Both the position numbers and the translations under genes were made by a program. From Anisus vortex (lineage: Eukaryota > Mollusca > Gastropoda > Planorbidae), in contig OX421499.1 in NCBI GenBank assembly GCA_949126835.1, positions 3,311,553-3,375,552 of the forward strand: DNA of 64,000 nt. The letters are read 5' to 3'. Positions 35,076-44,747 of the stretch are shown in pieces; position 1 is the stretch's first letter, and every line of letters begins with the position of its first letter. The notes beneath the pieces are model-generated. The model was not told where the DNA came from, did not search any database, and worked only from the letters and a program-made list of their open reading frames with translations.

Positions 35076-35535
35076 AAGGCGTAGAAAATGATGAAGAAAA
35101 ACGTAGATAGAGAAAGATGGAGAGAGAGCGAGAGAAAGACTTACAGAGATTGAGAGAAGGAAAGACGTAGCGAGAGATGGAGAGAGAGAAAAACGAAGAG
35201 AGAGAAAGAGGGAGAAAAAATGAATTAGAGAAATATGGAGAAAGAGATGGAGATAGAGAAAGATTGAGAGAGAGAGAGAGAGAGAGAAAAAGCGTTGCAA
35301 TAGATGGAGAGAAAGAAAGACGTAGAGATAGATGGAAAGATTGAGTAAGGCGTAAAGAGAGAAATGGAGAGAGAGAAAGCCCTACAGGGAGAAAAAGACG
35401 GAGAAAAAAGACATAATGAAAGAAGGGGGGGGGAGAAAGGCCGTAGAGAGAAATGTAGAGAGAAAGAAACAGATGGAGAGAGAGATGAAGAGAGAGATGG
35501 GGAGAGAGATGTAAAGAGAGAGAGAAAGAGCTGCC
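34386..35535. repeat. TA/GA array passing into GA-rich DNA
   Basis: To about 35080 it repeats (TA)n(GA)n with AAAACGTA or AAAGGCGTA. From 35080 to 35535 it is mainly GAGAGA and GATGGAGAGA. The 418-codon reverse ORF here is low-complexity S/L/Y/I and not a gene. From 35536 to 36660 I see no gene. Confidence 0.95.
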
Positions 35536-36664
35536 TCTTCTTCCGCCCACTAGCACAGTACATTTTTCCATTAACCCTTCCTGGACGATGAAGGAAAAAA
35601 GGAAACGTAACTACATCCGTCCTTAACTCTTCAAAGCCAACCGTTTAATAGTTGCTTCCCCCTTTTTGGATGACTGCCCCCGCTTGCACGGTTCAGCGTC
35701 GAGGGTGAACCATGTTAATTTTCGGAGAAACCCGTTAAAATTCTCTTCAGCTCTTTCACATGCACAAGTGAGCGTCCCCCGCTCGGTGAAAGGAACACTT
35801 GTGTAGATGCCGTTTATCGCCCTTTGCTCAAAGGCTGTGAACAGCGTAATTAACTCTCAAACCCTCATTTACCCCCTCCCCTTATTCCCCACACCCCCAG
35901 GCTTTTTTTTTCTCCTCGTGCATTTTTTTTTTTAAATATATGAAACGAAAGTGTACGGTTTTTAAAAATGCAAGGGAAATAATTACTTTGAGGATTGGTA
36001 TTTCGTACTCAAGGGGCGCTACTCTTATTAAAAAGAAAGAATTGATAGAAATTATAGTTATAGGGATTAAAAAAAGAGAGGGAGTGTGAGACGGCAGACG
36101 GGATGGACCGAGTGAGATAAAGAGAGGGAATAAACATATGAACCTATGGCGGTGCTTACATTAAAAATAAAATAATAATTTAAGGCTAAAAAAAAAATAA
36201 ACAATCAACAAAATTGATCTTTAACTGATCGTTTATGACAGTTATTAAATTTTTATGGAAATTATCACGTTTCGCTCAGAACTGTCATCTTTACCCAAAT
36301 TACGTTTGCTATAAAAAATGTTGTTCAATGTGCTTTGGATGAGCATCGGCTAGGCATGGGTGTTTTGTTACGTGGGGGTAGGATGATTCCAGTTGAGACC
36401 CTCTCGTACGCCGGTGTTCCGGCGGTGTTCAGAGGGACTTCCACGCTGCGATAAACAAGCTACATATCGAGGTGGAGGGCAAGTGTTAGGCAAACAAGCT
36501 CTATTGATAGTAATTGATACTTTCAAAAAGAACTTACAAACGCACTATTTCAAGATTTACCTTAGTTAACATTTAACACACTTTAGACCTCTACTGTCTT
36601 ACTTATAGGTTGGGTCAGTTAATGCTACATTTATTTGATTTTTTTTTCTAATTATCAGTTAGCT

Positions 36665-36775
36665 TTGTCTCCTAGCCTAGAGTAATGTCCGTGTTCTTAG
36701 TTGTATGTTAAATGCGCTCTGAGCTTACATTACGTTTGTTGGCAGCGCTATACAAATATTATTATTATTAAACAT
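36665..36775 (+). mobile_element. L2/CR1-like 3' tail with (ATT)n end
   Basis: GTTAAATGCGCTCTGAGCTT and TTGGCAGCGCTATACAAAT are followed by ATTATTATTATTA. A related fragment lies at 27120. Confidence 0.5.
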
Positions 36776-36902
36776 TTGGTGCGCAGGGCCCCATCGACAA
36801 ATCTAAATCTATTGGGGTAATGGGGGCGGGTATGTAAATAGTATGGCCGCTTTATTTTCAGCAACCTGTCACAATAAGTAATTATGAATTAGTCATAGGT
36901 TA

Positions 36903-36983
36903 TTAACCCTTCCCGTACCGACCTACTTCTATCTATGCTGCCTTCAGTTCCGCTATATACGCGCCCGGGACTGTAAGGGTTAA
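36903..36983 (+). mobile_element. TTAA-flanked mini-MITE (copy 5)
   Basis: It is 81 bp with TTAA at both ends and has the same sequence as copy 3 at every landmark. Confidence 0.85.
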
Positions 36984-37129
36984 TCAGTATACAGTAACTA
37001 TAAAGAATCATTTGTTGCATTTTTATTTTATTTTATTTATACAATTAAACATCACATTTTACAATAGAAAAAAAAGGAAAGAAATACTATCAAAATGATA
37101 AAACAAACATGACATACATGCAATTTTAT

Positions 37130-38000
37130 CTTATCTTGTACATTACAGACGCTCCTTCTATAAAGAAGATTATTGCGTCCTACGCTCATCCGTGGTCCTA
37201 GTTTAGTCGTGCATTCTTATTCGTTTTTTAAATCACGTCAGATTACATGTTTTCCTGGTTTGTTCCGTCAACCCATTCCATGCCCGAATGCCACTCGGGG
37301 GGAGAAAGATTACTTATCTACATTTGTTCTCACATAAGGAACAAGAAAAGTGTTTTTTTCCTTAAGTTTATCCAAACGTTGCAACAGGTTTTATTGTGTT
37401 TTATTTCTACATTAAAGTGTAACGCCTTATGTATTATTATGACTTTACTCTTTGTCCTTCTGTCCTCTGGTGTTTCTAGGTTTAGTGATTTAACTATTGG
37501 TGTTACTCTTGTCAGTTGTGAATATTCGCTAGTTATGAGCCTTGAAACTCTTTTCTGAATTTGTTCCAATTTTTAAAATGTTATCTTTAGTTGATGGGTC
37601 CCATACAGATGCTGTATATTCTAGTATAGTCCTAATTATTGTGAGATATAATTTGGTCCCATACAGATGCTGTATATTCTAGTATAGTCCTAATTATTGT
37701 GAGATAGAATTTGGTCCCATACAGATGCTGTATATTCTAGTATAGTCCTAATTAATGTGAGATAGCATTTGGTCCCATACAGATGATGCATATTCTAGTA
37801 TAGGCCTAATTAATGTGAGATAGCATTTTAATTTTATATTCTTATTACATTTGTAAAAGTTTCTTTTTTTGAAGCCTAAATTTCCTCGAGGGCCGCATAA
37901 TATATGTTCCCGTTGTTCACCCAACAAAACGAGGATGAAGCGTAATAAAGTATAGCCCCACTGGCTGTGTCCTGGCCACACAAGCACCCTGTGTTCCCAC
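37130..38000 (-). mobile_element. 5'-truncated LINE fragment with amplified internal segment
   Basis: On the minus strand it encodes the end of a LINE ORF2. Recognisable are YLTLIRPILEYASSVWD (37748-37987 frame) and IQKRVSRLITSEYSQLTRV (37330-37569 frame), then the FFP...WHSG-type C-terminus, and the 3' tail at 37136-37195. The segment at 37600-37830 is a four-fold 58-bp duplication. The frames do not join. Confidence 0.75.
37600..37830. repeat. 58-bp tandem duplication, four units, within the LINE
   Basis: The unit starts CCCATACAGATGCTGTATAT and ends with GTGAGATAGAATTTGGT. It covers the bases that encode the LRPILEYASSVWDP-type motif. Confidence 0.9.
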
Positions 38001-38609
38001 TAACACTAAAGCTGGTGAACTCATCTTCACAACTAGCCCCACTCATGTCTCCTTTCGTCTTCTCTGCATCTTAAGTAACGGCACTCGATTTTCTTCTTCT
38101 TTCTTTCAAATTGGGAAATTAGAATCTGAAGTTCGCTGTGAAGACAAGTGGAACTACTAACGATCGTTCAGCAGACTTCAGAGTTACAAAGGAGGCAACT
38201 TTTTACAAACGCACACGCGATGAAAGTAGTCCGTGCTAAATCAGTAGGTGATGGGCCTTTTACATCAAAGTGTTTCAATGCGCATGGGCAAGGAAAAAAA
38301 GGGGAGAAAAAGGATATATCAATATATATATAAAAGGAATTGAAGATGAAAGTAAGTGTCGCGAGCCGAGCATGCGCAGTTCAGCTGTTTGTTTGCTAGC
38401 AAAGAAAAATGAAAGAGTTTTCTCAAAATGGACTTCTAAGACCACCAAAAATGAGTTTTATTTTGCGTTTCATTTTCTTAAGAGCAGTCAGTGAAAACAT
38501 AATTTCTATGTGACTTTACACTTCTTTTAAAAGTATTACCAGGTGAAATACAAATATAAATAAATAAATGAAATAGACAGAATAAAATTTGGAGTCATCC
38601 ACATCTGGA

Positions 38610-38800
38610 ACCAATAAACAACATAAAAATGTTTTTGAATGACATTGCGACACATTTCTATGAGTTGAACTTGCATTTACAAGGAAGGGGTGAAACAGCA
38701 ATTGGAATGTTAGATCATTGGAATGAATTTGCATCAAAACTCGACATATCTTGCCGAGAAATCAATTTCAAAATATTTAACTACTGCCCTTAATTAAGGA
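38610..38800 (+). mobile_element. hAT transposase remnant
   Basis: The frame reads LNDIATHFYELNLHLQGRG, then AIGMLDHWNEFASKLD. This matches the conserved middle of hAT (ZBED/SCAND3-type) transposases. It is short and followed by stops. Its termini are not visible. From 38000 to 38609 and 38801 to 39730 nothing else is recognised. Confidence 0.7.
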
Positions 38801-39732
38801 ACACTAAGATAGATGCAACCCCACGGAATGCCACTGAACTAGGTAAAATAACATATTTAATTTAAGGAGTTTTGTGGAAACTAATTCATACATCTATAAA
38901 TTAAATTAGTGAAAAATCTCTCAAATCCAAAAATGTGTCTTAAAGTATTGAAAATTACATGAGTAAAGCTAGAGAAATCGTTTTGGAGAAAACTGGAAAA
39001 GAAAACAGTGCCGATTTTTAACCATTTTGCATTGCAACAGATAATTAAAAATTACCAGGATGAATCAATATTTACCAATGGCCATGAAATATAGCACATT
39101 CACTCAAAAGGAGTCAATACACAAATTGTTACCATTGTAAATATTTTCAATAATATTAAGTTAATTTTTAAATAATTTGATCTGATTATAACATTTTTTT
39201 AAAGATTTTACTAGAAAGCTGCATAAAAAAAAACATGTGTAAAGTAATTTGCACTAATAATTTTAGTTGTAAACTTTCAGTTATAAGTTAACATTAAAAA
39301 TCAATCATTATTTCAAAAATTTACTACGTCGCTTTGTTCACATTATTTTGCAGTTAGATCTTGCAGTCAGAAACTCAGTTGTGACTTCTGTACCAGTTTG
39401 TGCGGTAGCATCACCAGGTGGACTTTTTTTTAGAAGTAGGCCTACATTGATGCACTAAAAGCGGATTTAAAAAAAAATCAAATGCGAAACTTTCAAATTT
39501 ATGGACTCATGTTTTCATACAAAATTAAGACTTACTGGCTTGATCTTACTACTTCTTCGATTTGGATCTTTTATTTTTTATAGAGGTTTATTGGCTATTA
39601 TAAAATGTATCAAGTTAAATTTTAGACAGTTAAAAAATAGGCATCAAAATTTGCACATTTGAGAAACAAAGAAAGTCATCGGTTATTCTCAAATTCACTG
39701 TACTTTCAGCTTGTGGTTCAACATACACGTGT

Positions 39733-40092
39733 GGGGCACGGTAGCCGAGCGGAAGCGCGTTCAACTGGAGTTCCGAAGGTTCTGGGTTCTGACGGTTCTG
39801 GGTTACGAAGGTTCTGGGTTCCGAAGGTTCTGGGCTCCGAAGGTTCTGGGTTCCGAAGGTTCTGGGTTCCGAAGGTTCTGGGTTCCGAAGGTTCTGGGCT
39901 CCGAAGGTTCTGGGTTTCGAAGGTTCTAAGTTCGAATTCTGGTGAAGGCTAGGATTTTTTCCCGGACTAGAAGGTGTCCCTGAGTCTACCCAGCTCTGAT
40001 GGGGTACCTGACATTAGTTGGGATAAAGTAACAGAAACTGGTGAACGCTGCTCACCGGCCCTATGGTCAAATTGGTCCGAAGGGTACTCTAC
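39733..40092 (+). mobile_element. SINE family A (copy A7) with amplified B-box segment
   Basis: The A box is intact (GGTAGCCGAGCGGAAGCGC at 39741). The B-box region is expanded into about ten copies of a 16-bp unit, GGTTCTGGGTTCCGAA (39770-39935). The body then continues normally (GGTGAAGGCTAGGA, TGAGTCTACCCAGCTCTGAT) to GGTCCGAAGGGTACTCTAC. Confidence 0.85.
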
Positions 40093-40504
40093 ACGTGTGA
40101 ACATATTTTATCCGCATATGAAAATAGTTTAAGCACACAGAGAAGTCACTTACACTTGACCACTCAGAAGTAACTAAATATGTACTTGACATTCAACAAG
40201 TAGAAAAGAACATTCAAGTTCCGGGCGTTCATTAATTGATACAGACTAATAATATTCAATATGTTTTTTTGCTAATCTTCTGTTAATTAAGCTAAAATAT
40301 AATTAGGCCTGAGTCTAAAACAGTCTTATTTGCATTATTATTTAAAAAATATAAGAGCCTTATAAACGAGAATTATGTTATGTAATTGTTGTTGTAATTA
40401 TTATGTTTAAAAAAGAAAATTTAATATATTTAAACAATTAAGCCAGGAAATGTTTACTCACAACTGTCTTATACAAATGAATAAAAATATAGTTCATCAA
40501 ATTG

Positions 40505-40595
40505 ACTTTCAGGCTGTTGGCACGCTGAATGATTTAGAAATCCTAGTTTGTCACACTATTCGCAAAAGGTTGCCGACCCTTTCACCAGAGAATTG
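40505..40595 (-). mobile_element. hAT-type MITE end fragment
   Basis: In reverse it reads AAAGGGTCGGCAACCTTTTG and ATTCAGCGTGCCAACAG, like the MITE at 57834. The other end is not found. From 40093 to 40504 and 40596 to 40837 nothing is recognised. Confidence 0.45.
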
Positions 40596-40837
40596 TGTAA
40601 AATATAAACTCAATCAAGTCTCTATATTTTTATCTTATTATCTGGCTTTCACCATCTCATGTCATGATTTTTGCCTAATGCTGTCTTTTCTTTCTTGAAT
40701 ATTGACAGTGTTAGGACCACAGAAAGAAAACTCCATGAAAACTCACGTAAAATTTTGGCAAATTTTTAAATAAAAAAATATGATATATTGTGAAACAAGT
40801 AATAATTAATTTTAAAGTAGACAACAAGTCCACATGG

Positions 40838-40925
40838 TTTGTGAAACAGCGTTCATCTGTTTTCCTTAGTCACGACATACGAGAAGTTCGTGTGGCCAGC
40901 ACAATACCTAGTCCCCTTTAAGAAT
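40838..40925 (-). mobile_element. SINE family A fragment (copy A11)
   Basis: GTGAAACAGCGTTCATCTG and GTGTGGCCAGCACAATACC are body-end landmarks. The head is lost. Confidence 0.55.
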
Positions 40926-41004
40926 ACAGGCAGGTATCAATGAGAGCTAGGTAAAAATAGGAGCAAAAGAAAACATGTCACTCCTGCTCTCAACCTAAAA
41001 TTCT

Positions 41005-41345
41005 TATCTTATATATTACAGACGTTCCCTCTATAAAGAAGATGATTGCGTCCTACGCACTTCCGTGTTCCGAGTCTAGTCTTGGATTTTTAATGTTTTA
41101 AATGATGTTAAGTTACTGGTTTTCCTGGTTTGCTCAGGCAACCCATTCCATGCCTGAATGCCACTCGGGAAAAGAAAAGTACTTATATACGTTTGTTCTT
41201 GCATAGGGGATGAGAAAAGTATTTTTGTCATTATGTTTATCTGAGCATTGCAACGGGTTGTTATTGTGTTGTATTTCTAAATTAGACATTAATGCCTTAT
41301 GTATTAATACTACTTTACTCTTTGCTCCATTTTCAAGATCTTTGA
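41005..41345 (-). mobile_element. 5'-truncated LINE fragment
   Basis: ATTACAGACGTTCCCTCTAT, then GCGTCCTACGCACTTCCG, is the reversed 3' tail. Upstream in its sense is a broken ORF2 end (FPEWHSGMEW; LIHKALMSNLEIQHN in the 41134-41418 frame). It is the same family as 37130-38000. Confidence 0.7.
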
Positions 41346-41407
41346 TACAGCAACCGAGTGCTTCATTACTAAAATGTAAGTACTTGAAAAAAAAAAGGGG
41401 GGGGGGC

Positions 41408-41530
41408 CTGTGAAGCAATGTTCACAAATTGCCATGGCATTCACGGAGATTGCGTGGTCCTCCTAATAATACCCAAAAGCCTTCACTTATCCCCATTTAC
41501 TGTCATGAATAAACTCAGGTACACCCTCCT
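41408..41530 (-). mobile_element. SINE family A fragment
   Basis: TGTGAAGCAATGTTCACAAA, GGAGATTGCGTGGTCC and ACTGTCATGAATAAACTCAG are diverged body landmarks. It lies directly before copy A8. Confidence 0.5.
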
Positions 41531-41531
41531 G

Positions 41532-42100
41532 TAAAGTAAAGTACCCTTCGGACCAAATTGATCACATGGCCGGTGAAGCAGCGTTCACCAGTCTCTGTGG
41601 GCACGGTATACGGTACTATGAAAGGCCGAAGGCGGGTCGTGCCATGTAACAGTAAGGTTTCCGCAGCAAGCCATTGCTCACTGCGGTTCCCTTAGGATAA
41701 TCGTCGTGGCTCGTCCACATACCTACAATGCCACCCGGTAACACAAATCCTATACTATAGGTACAGGCATCCAGGCACCGGGTGGTTCGTGAGACGGGGT
41801 TGCTGCGTCCATTGCTTGCTCCCCATCGAGACCCCGAGGCCTCTCGGCAGTGCAACAGGTCTAGGACCTGCAGCGGGACCTGTCCCCTATGCGTTCGCCC
41901 GCCGGTGTAGTCTTAATGGGTTTGTATCGGCGGTTTACACTTCGCCAGCTTTGAGGACCATGGGTACAGAAGTGGCAGGTACCCATCAGATTTGGGTAGA
42001 TTCAGGGACACCCTCCAGTCCCGGGACGAGTGATAGCCTTTACCAGGATTCTAACCCAGAACCTTCGGAGCGAAAGTCGAGCGCGCTGCCCCACTTTATA
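41532..42100 (-). mobile_element. SINE family A (copy A8), interrupted
   Basis: The body end (GTACCCTTCGGACCAAATTG, GGTGAAGCAGCGTTCACC) is at 41540-41591. The remainder (AGGTACCCATCAGATTTGGG, GATTCTAACCCAGAACC, reversed B box) is at 41975-42070. About 350 bp of unrelated, GC-richer DNA (41612-41965) lies between them. It has a 79-codon minus-strand frame (41616-41855) whose family I cannot name; a LINE 5' region is one guess. Confidence 0.65.
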
Positions 42101-42120
42101 AAGTAAATTATGTACTTAAC

Positions 42121-42830
42121 ATGGAAAACAGTAGACATGATATGGTGAATCATAAAAAACGGTAGACATGATATGGTGAATCATGAAAAACGGTAGACAT
42201 GATATGGTGAATCATGAAAAACGGTAGACATGATATGGTGAATCATAAAAAACAGTAGACATGATATGGTGAATCATGAAAAACGGTAGACATGATATGG
42301 TGAATCATAAAAAACAGTAGACATGATATGGTGAAACATGAAAAACGGTAGACATGATATGGTGAAACATGAAAACGGTAGACATGATACGGTGAAACAT
42401 GAAAAACGGTAGACATGACATGGTGAAACATGAAAAACAGTAGACATGATATGGTGAATCATAAAAAACGGTAGACATGATATGGTGAAACATGAAAAAC
42501 GGCAGACATGATATGGTGAATCATGAAAAACGGTAGACATGATATGGTGAATCATAAAAAAACAGTAGACATGATATGGTGAATCATGAAAAACGGTAGA
42601 CATGATATGGTGAATCATAAAAAACAGTAGACATGATATGGTGAATCATGAAAAACGGTAGACATGATATGGTGAATCATAAAAAACAGTAGACATGATA
42701 TGGTGAAATCGGAAAAACGGTAGACATGATATGGTGAAACATGAAAAACGGTAGACATGATACGGTGAAACATGAAAAACGGTAGACATGACATGGTGAA
42801 ACATGAAAAACAGTAGACATGACACGGTGA
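42121..42830. repeat. 31-bp tandem array, about 23 units
   Basis: The unit combines GACATGATATGGTGAATCAT and AAAAAACGGTA. Variants carry AACATGAAAAACAG, and the right end repeats a block of several variant units. The long reverse ORFs here are artefacts. Confidence 0.95.
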
Positions 42831-43019
42831 TAAAACAACAACTTCGAGGTTAATCCTGAAAGCCAAAATAAAAAGTTATTTTTGTATATTTCTTTTTTTA
42901 AACATTGTGCTCAAGTTAAATAAAAATCACAAGAATAAAAACGTGCTTGTGTTTGAGTGTACAATTAAACGTTCCCAGTTCCCACTATAATAAATGAAAC
43001 AATTGTTACTATTTTTTTT

Positions 43020-43260
43020 AACTAGCTAAATTACCCGGCGTTGTCCGTGGTAACACTTGAGTATACACTGAAGAACAAATGGCACATTGTTTCTGTTTGA
43101 AATATATAAATTAGATAATTTATAAATGTTTGTATCCTCAATTTCCAGCTTTAAAAACTTGAATGTGATGTATTAATTATTACTTAAGATAGCATATATA
43201 GACTTTGGCGAAATGTTATTTACGACTTTTAGGAAAACTAAATAGCTTGCACAATCTAAA
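43020..43260 (-). mobile_element. Hairpin-ended element, Helitron-like terminus, reverse strand
   Basis: ACTAGCTAAATTACCCGGCG, then TTGTCCG, is the reverse of a hairpin followed by AGCTAG|T. This fits a Helitron CTRR end, as at 7019-7047. The interior is A+T-rich without ORFs and abuts copy C4. Confidence 0.4.
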
Positions 43261-43736
43261 TTTATAAAAAGCTCACTGTGCGTGTTTAACCAATCAAATT
43301 GGCTTATTTAAAGACAGGTGACCTTATTTTCTCATATTTTAAAATTGCAATTCGATTTAACGCATGTGTCCTCGATAGCTGAGTGGATAACGTATCGGTC
43401 TGTCGACCTGGGCTCAATTCACCAGTAGGCCTAAGTCAATAACATTTTCTTCTAAACATTTTTTTTATTTCAATTAATATTACTTTACAAAAAAAAAATA
43501 TTGTAAATCCACGGGCAACATCGGGCTATTTAGCTTTTTGTTAAATAAAAAGACTTGCCGGTTTTTAAACCGATTACAATATTTATTTTAAATTACGTTC
43601 CTAAATGTCTTCAATAAAAAAAAATGTAATTATTAGAATTAAGCTTATTTCTGTTCATTGTAGTTTATAAATTTTTTATCTTTACTTAATACAGGCCTGT
43701 TTCATTTTACCCCGGGCAAACCGGGGAACTAGCTTG
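43261..43736 (+). mobile_element. Family C composite element (copy C4)
   Basis: The 5' part is AAAGCTCACTGTGCGTG and AACCAATCAAATTGGC. The tRNA-like module is GATAGCTGAGTGGATAACG with GACCTGGGCTCAATTCACC. The body and the end ACCCCGGGCAAACCGGGG, then AACTAGCTTG, follow. From 43737 to 44235 nothing beyond C and A runs is seen. Confidence 0.75.
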
Positions 43737-44235
43737 TTTAAAAATAAATAAATCGGGCTTTAATTAGTCTTTATGTTACTCCCCCACCCCACTCCACCCA
43801 ACACAAGGGTTTCACACCCTACAACCCGGCCCTCGTTTTATTCTTTCCCCCCCCCCCCCCCCGCATTAAAAAAAAAATTATTTTCCTTATCCTCCGACAC
43901 TGCGACTGCAGACGTTTCACCTGCTTCCAGGAACAAGAACATTCTCAACACGATGTTTTCTCCATTAAACGGCTCAAAGATCTCAGCTACGGCCAGGCTT
44001 CATTAGGCAGCTTCACACAACATCCTTTTCAAACACTATAGGTAATAACATACATAGGCAAGTGAGCATTGCATTTCCGCTTTCGATTTAACCTTTAAAA
44101 AACGTTAAACTTTTATTTTTTTTTACCTTTTTGTTTCAAATTGCTAAAGCAGAGTCTAATTGATATATATGTAAAATTATTATTTATCCAAACGAACCAC
44201 AATCTTATACAAAGTTTTTTCATTCGATTCCGGAT

Positions 44236-44545
44236 AGAATTAGATAAGATAAGATTACTTTAGCCTATTGATCCAAACAAATCATGACAAATTGAAATTT
44301 GATTACATGATGATGATGATGATGATTAAAAAAAAAATAAGGAACCATTTGTACTCAGGCACAATCGGCACAATAGACATTCACGCACACTGTCTTACCA
44401 TTTATCATACAAGAAAAAAAAATCAATTAGGAGTCAGTTATTGTATTTTCTGTCTGATTGACGTTTCTTTTGAAAGACTCTCACTGATAGTGGAAGCCGG
44501 GAGTTGTGGCCCTAGTCTCTGGTCTTTTCAATCCTCTCGCTGAAT
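44236..44545 (-). mobile_element. 3' fragment of a Rex1/Babar-like LINE
   Basis: AGATAAGATAAGATTACTTT, then TTGATCCAAACAAA, is the reversed (TCTTA)n tail. ACCATTTGTACTCAG, CATTTATCATACAAGAAAAA and GACTCTCACTGATAGTGG match 52440-52680 inside CEP89 intron 8. It ends about 195 bp before the CEP89 start. Confidence 0.75.
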
Positions 44546-44699
44546 GTCTAATAAACACACAGGCTCTTCTGCCTCTGTCGTTTAAATACTTAAACTACAC
44601 ATAAGCACAAACAGGTTTCAAAAGCAATTCTGTAAATTATAAGTGCAAGTAAAAGAAGTTAAAATATATATAGCTCAGTGATTGATCGTCTCTCGTTTC

Positions 44700-44747
44700 C
44701 TGTTCGCATGCGCACTGCAAATGTTTACATGGAATCCAAGATGGCAG
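44700..44747 (+). promoter_or_regulatory. Candidate CEP89 core promoter and start region (NRF1- and YY1-like words)
   Basis: CGCATGCGCACTGC at 44705-44718 resembles the NRF1 palindrome. CCAAGATGGC at 44736-44745 resembles the YY1 element that often overlaps the first codon of TATA-less housekeeping and ciliary genes. No TATA box is seen. The reading is inference from motif and position. Confidence 0.5.

Noticed and set aside
34315..35571. 418-codon reverse ORF rich in S, L, Y and I
   Set aside because: It is a translation of TA/GA microsatellite DNA and family C sequence.
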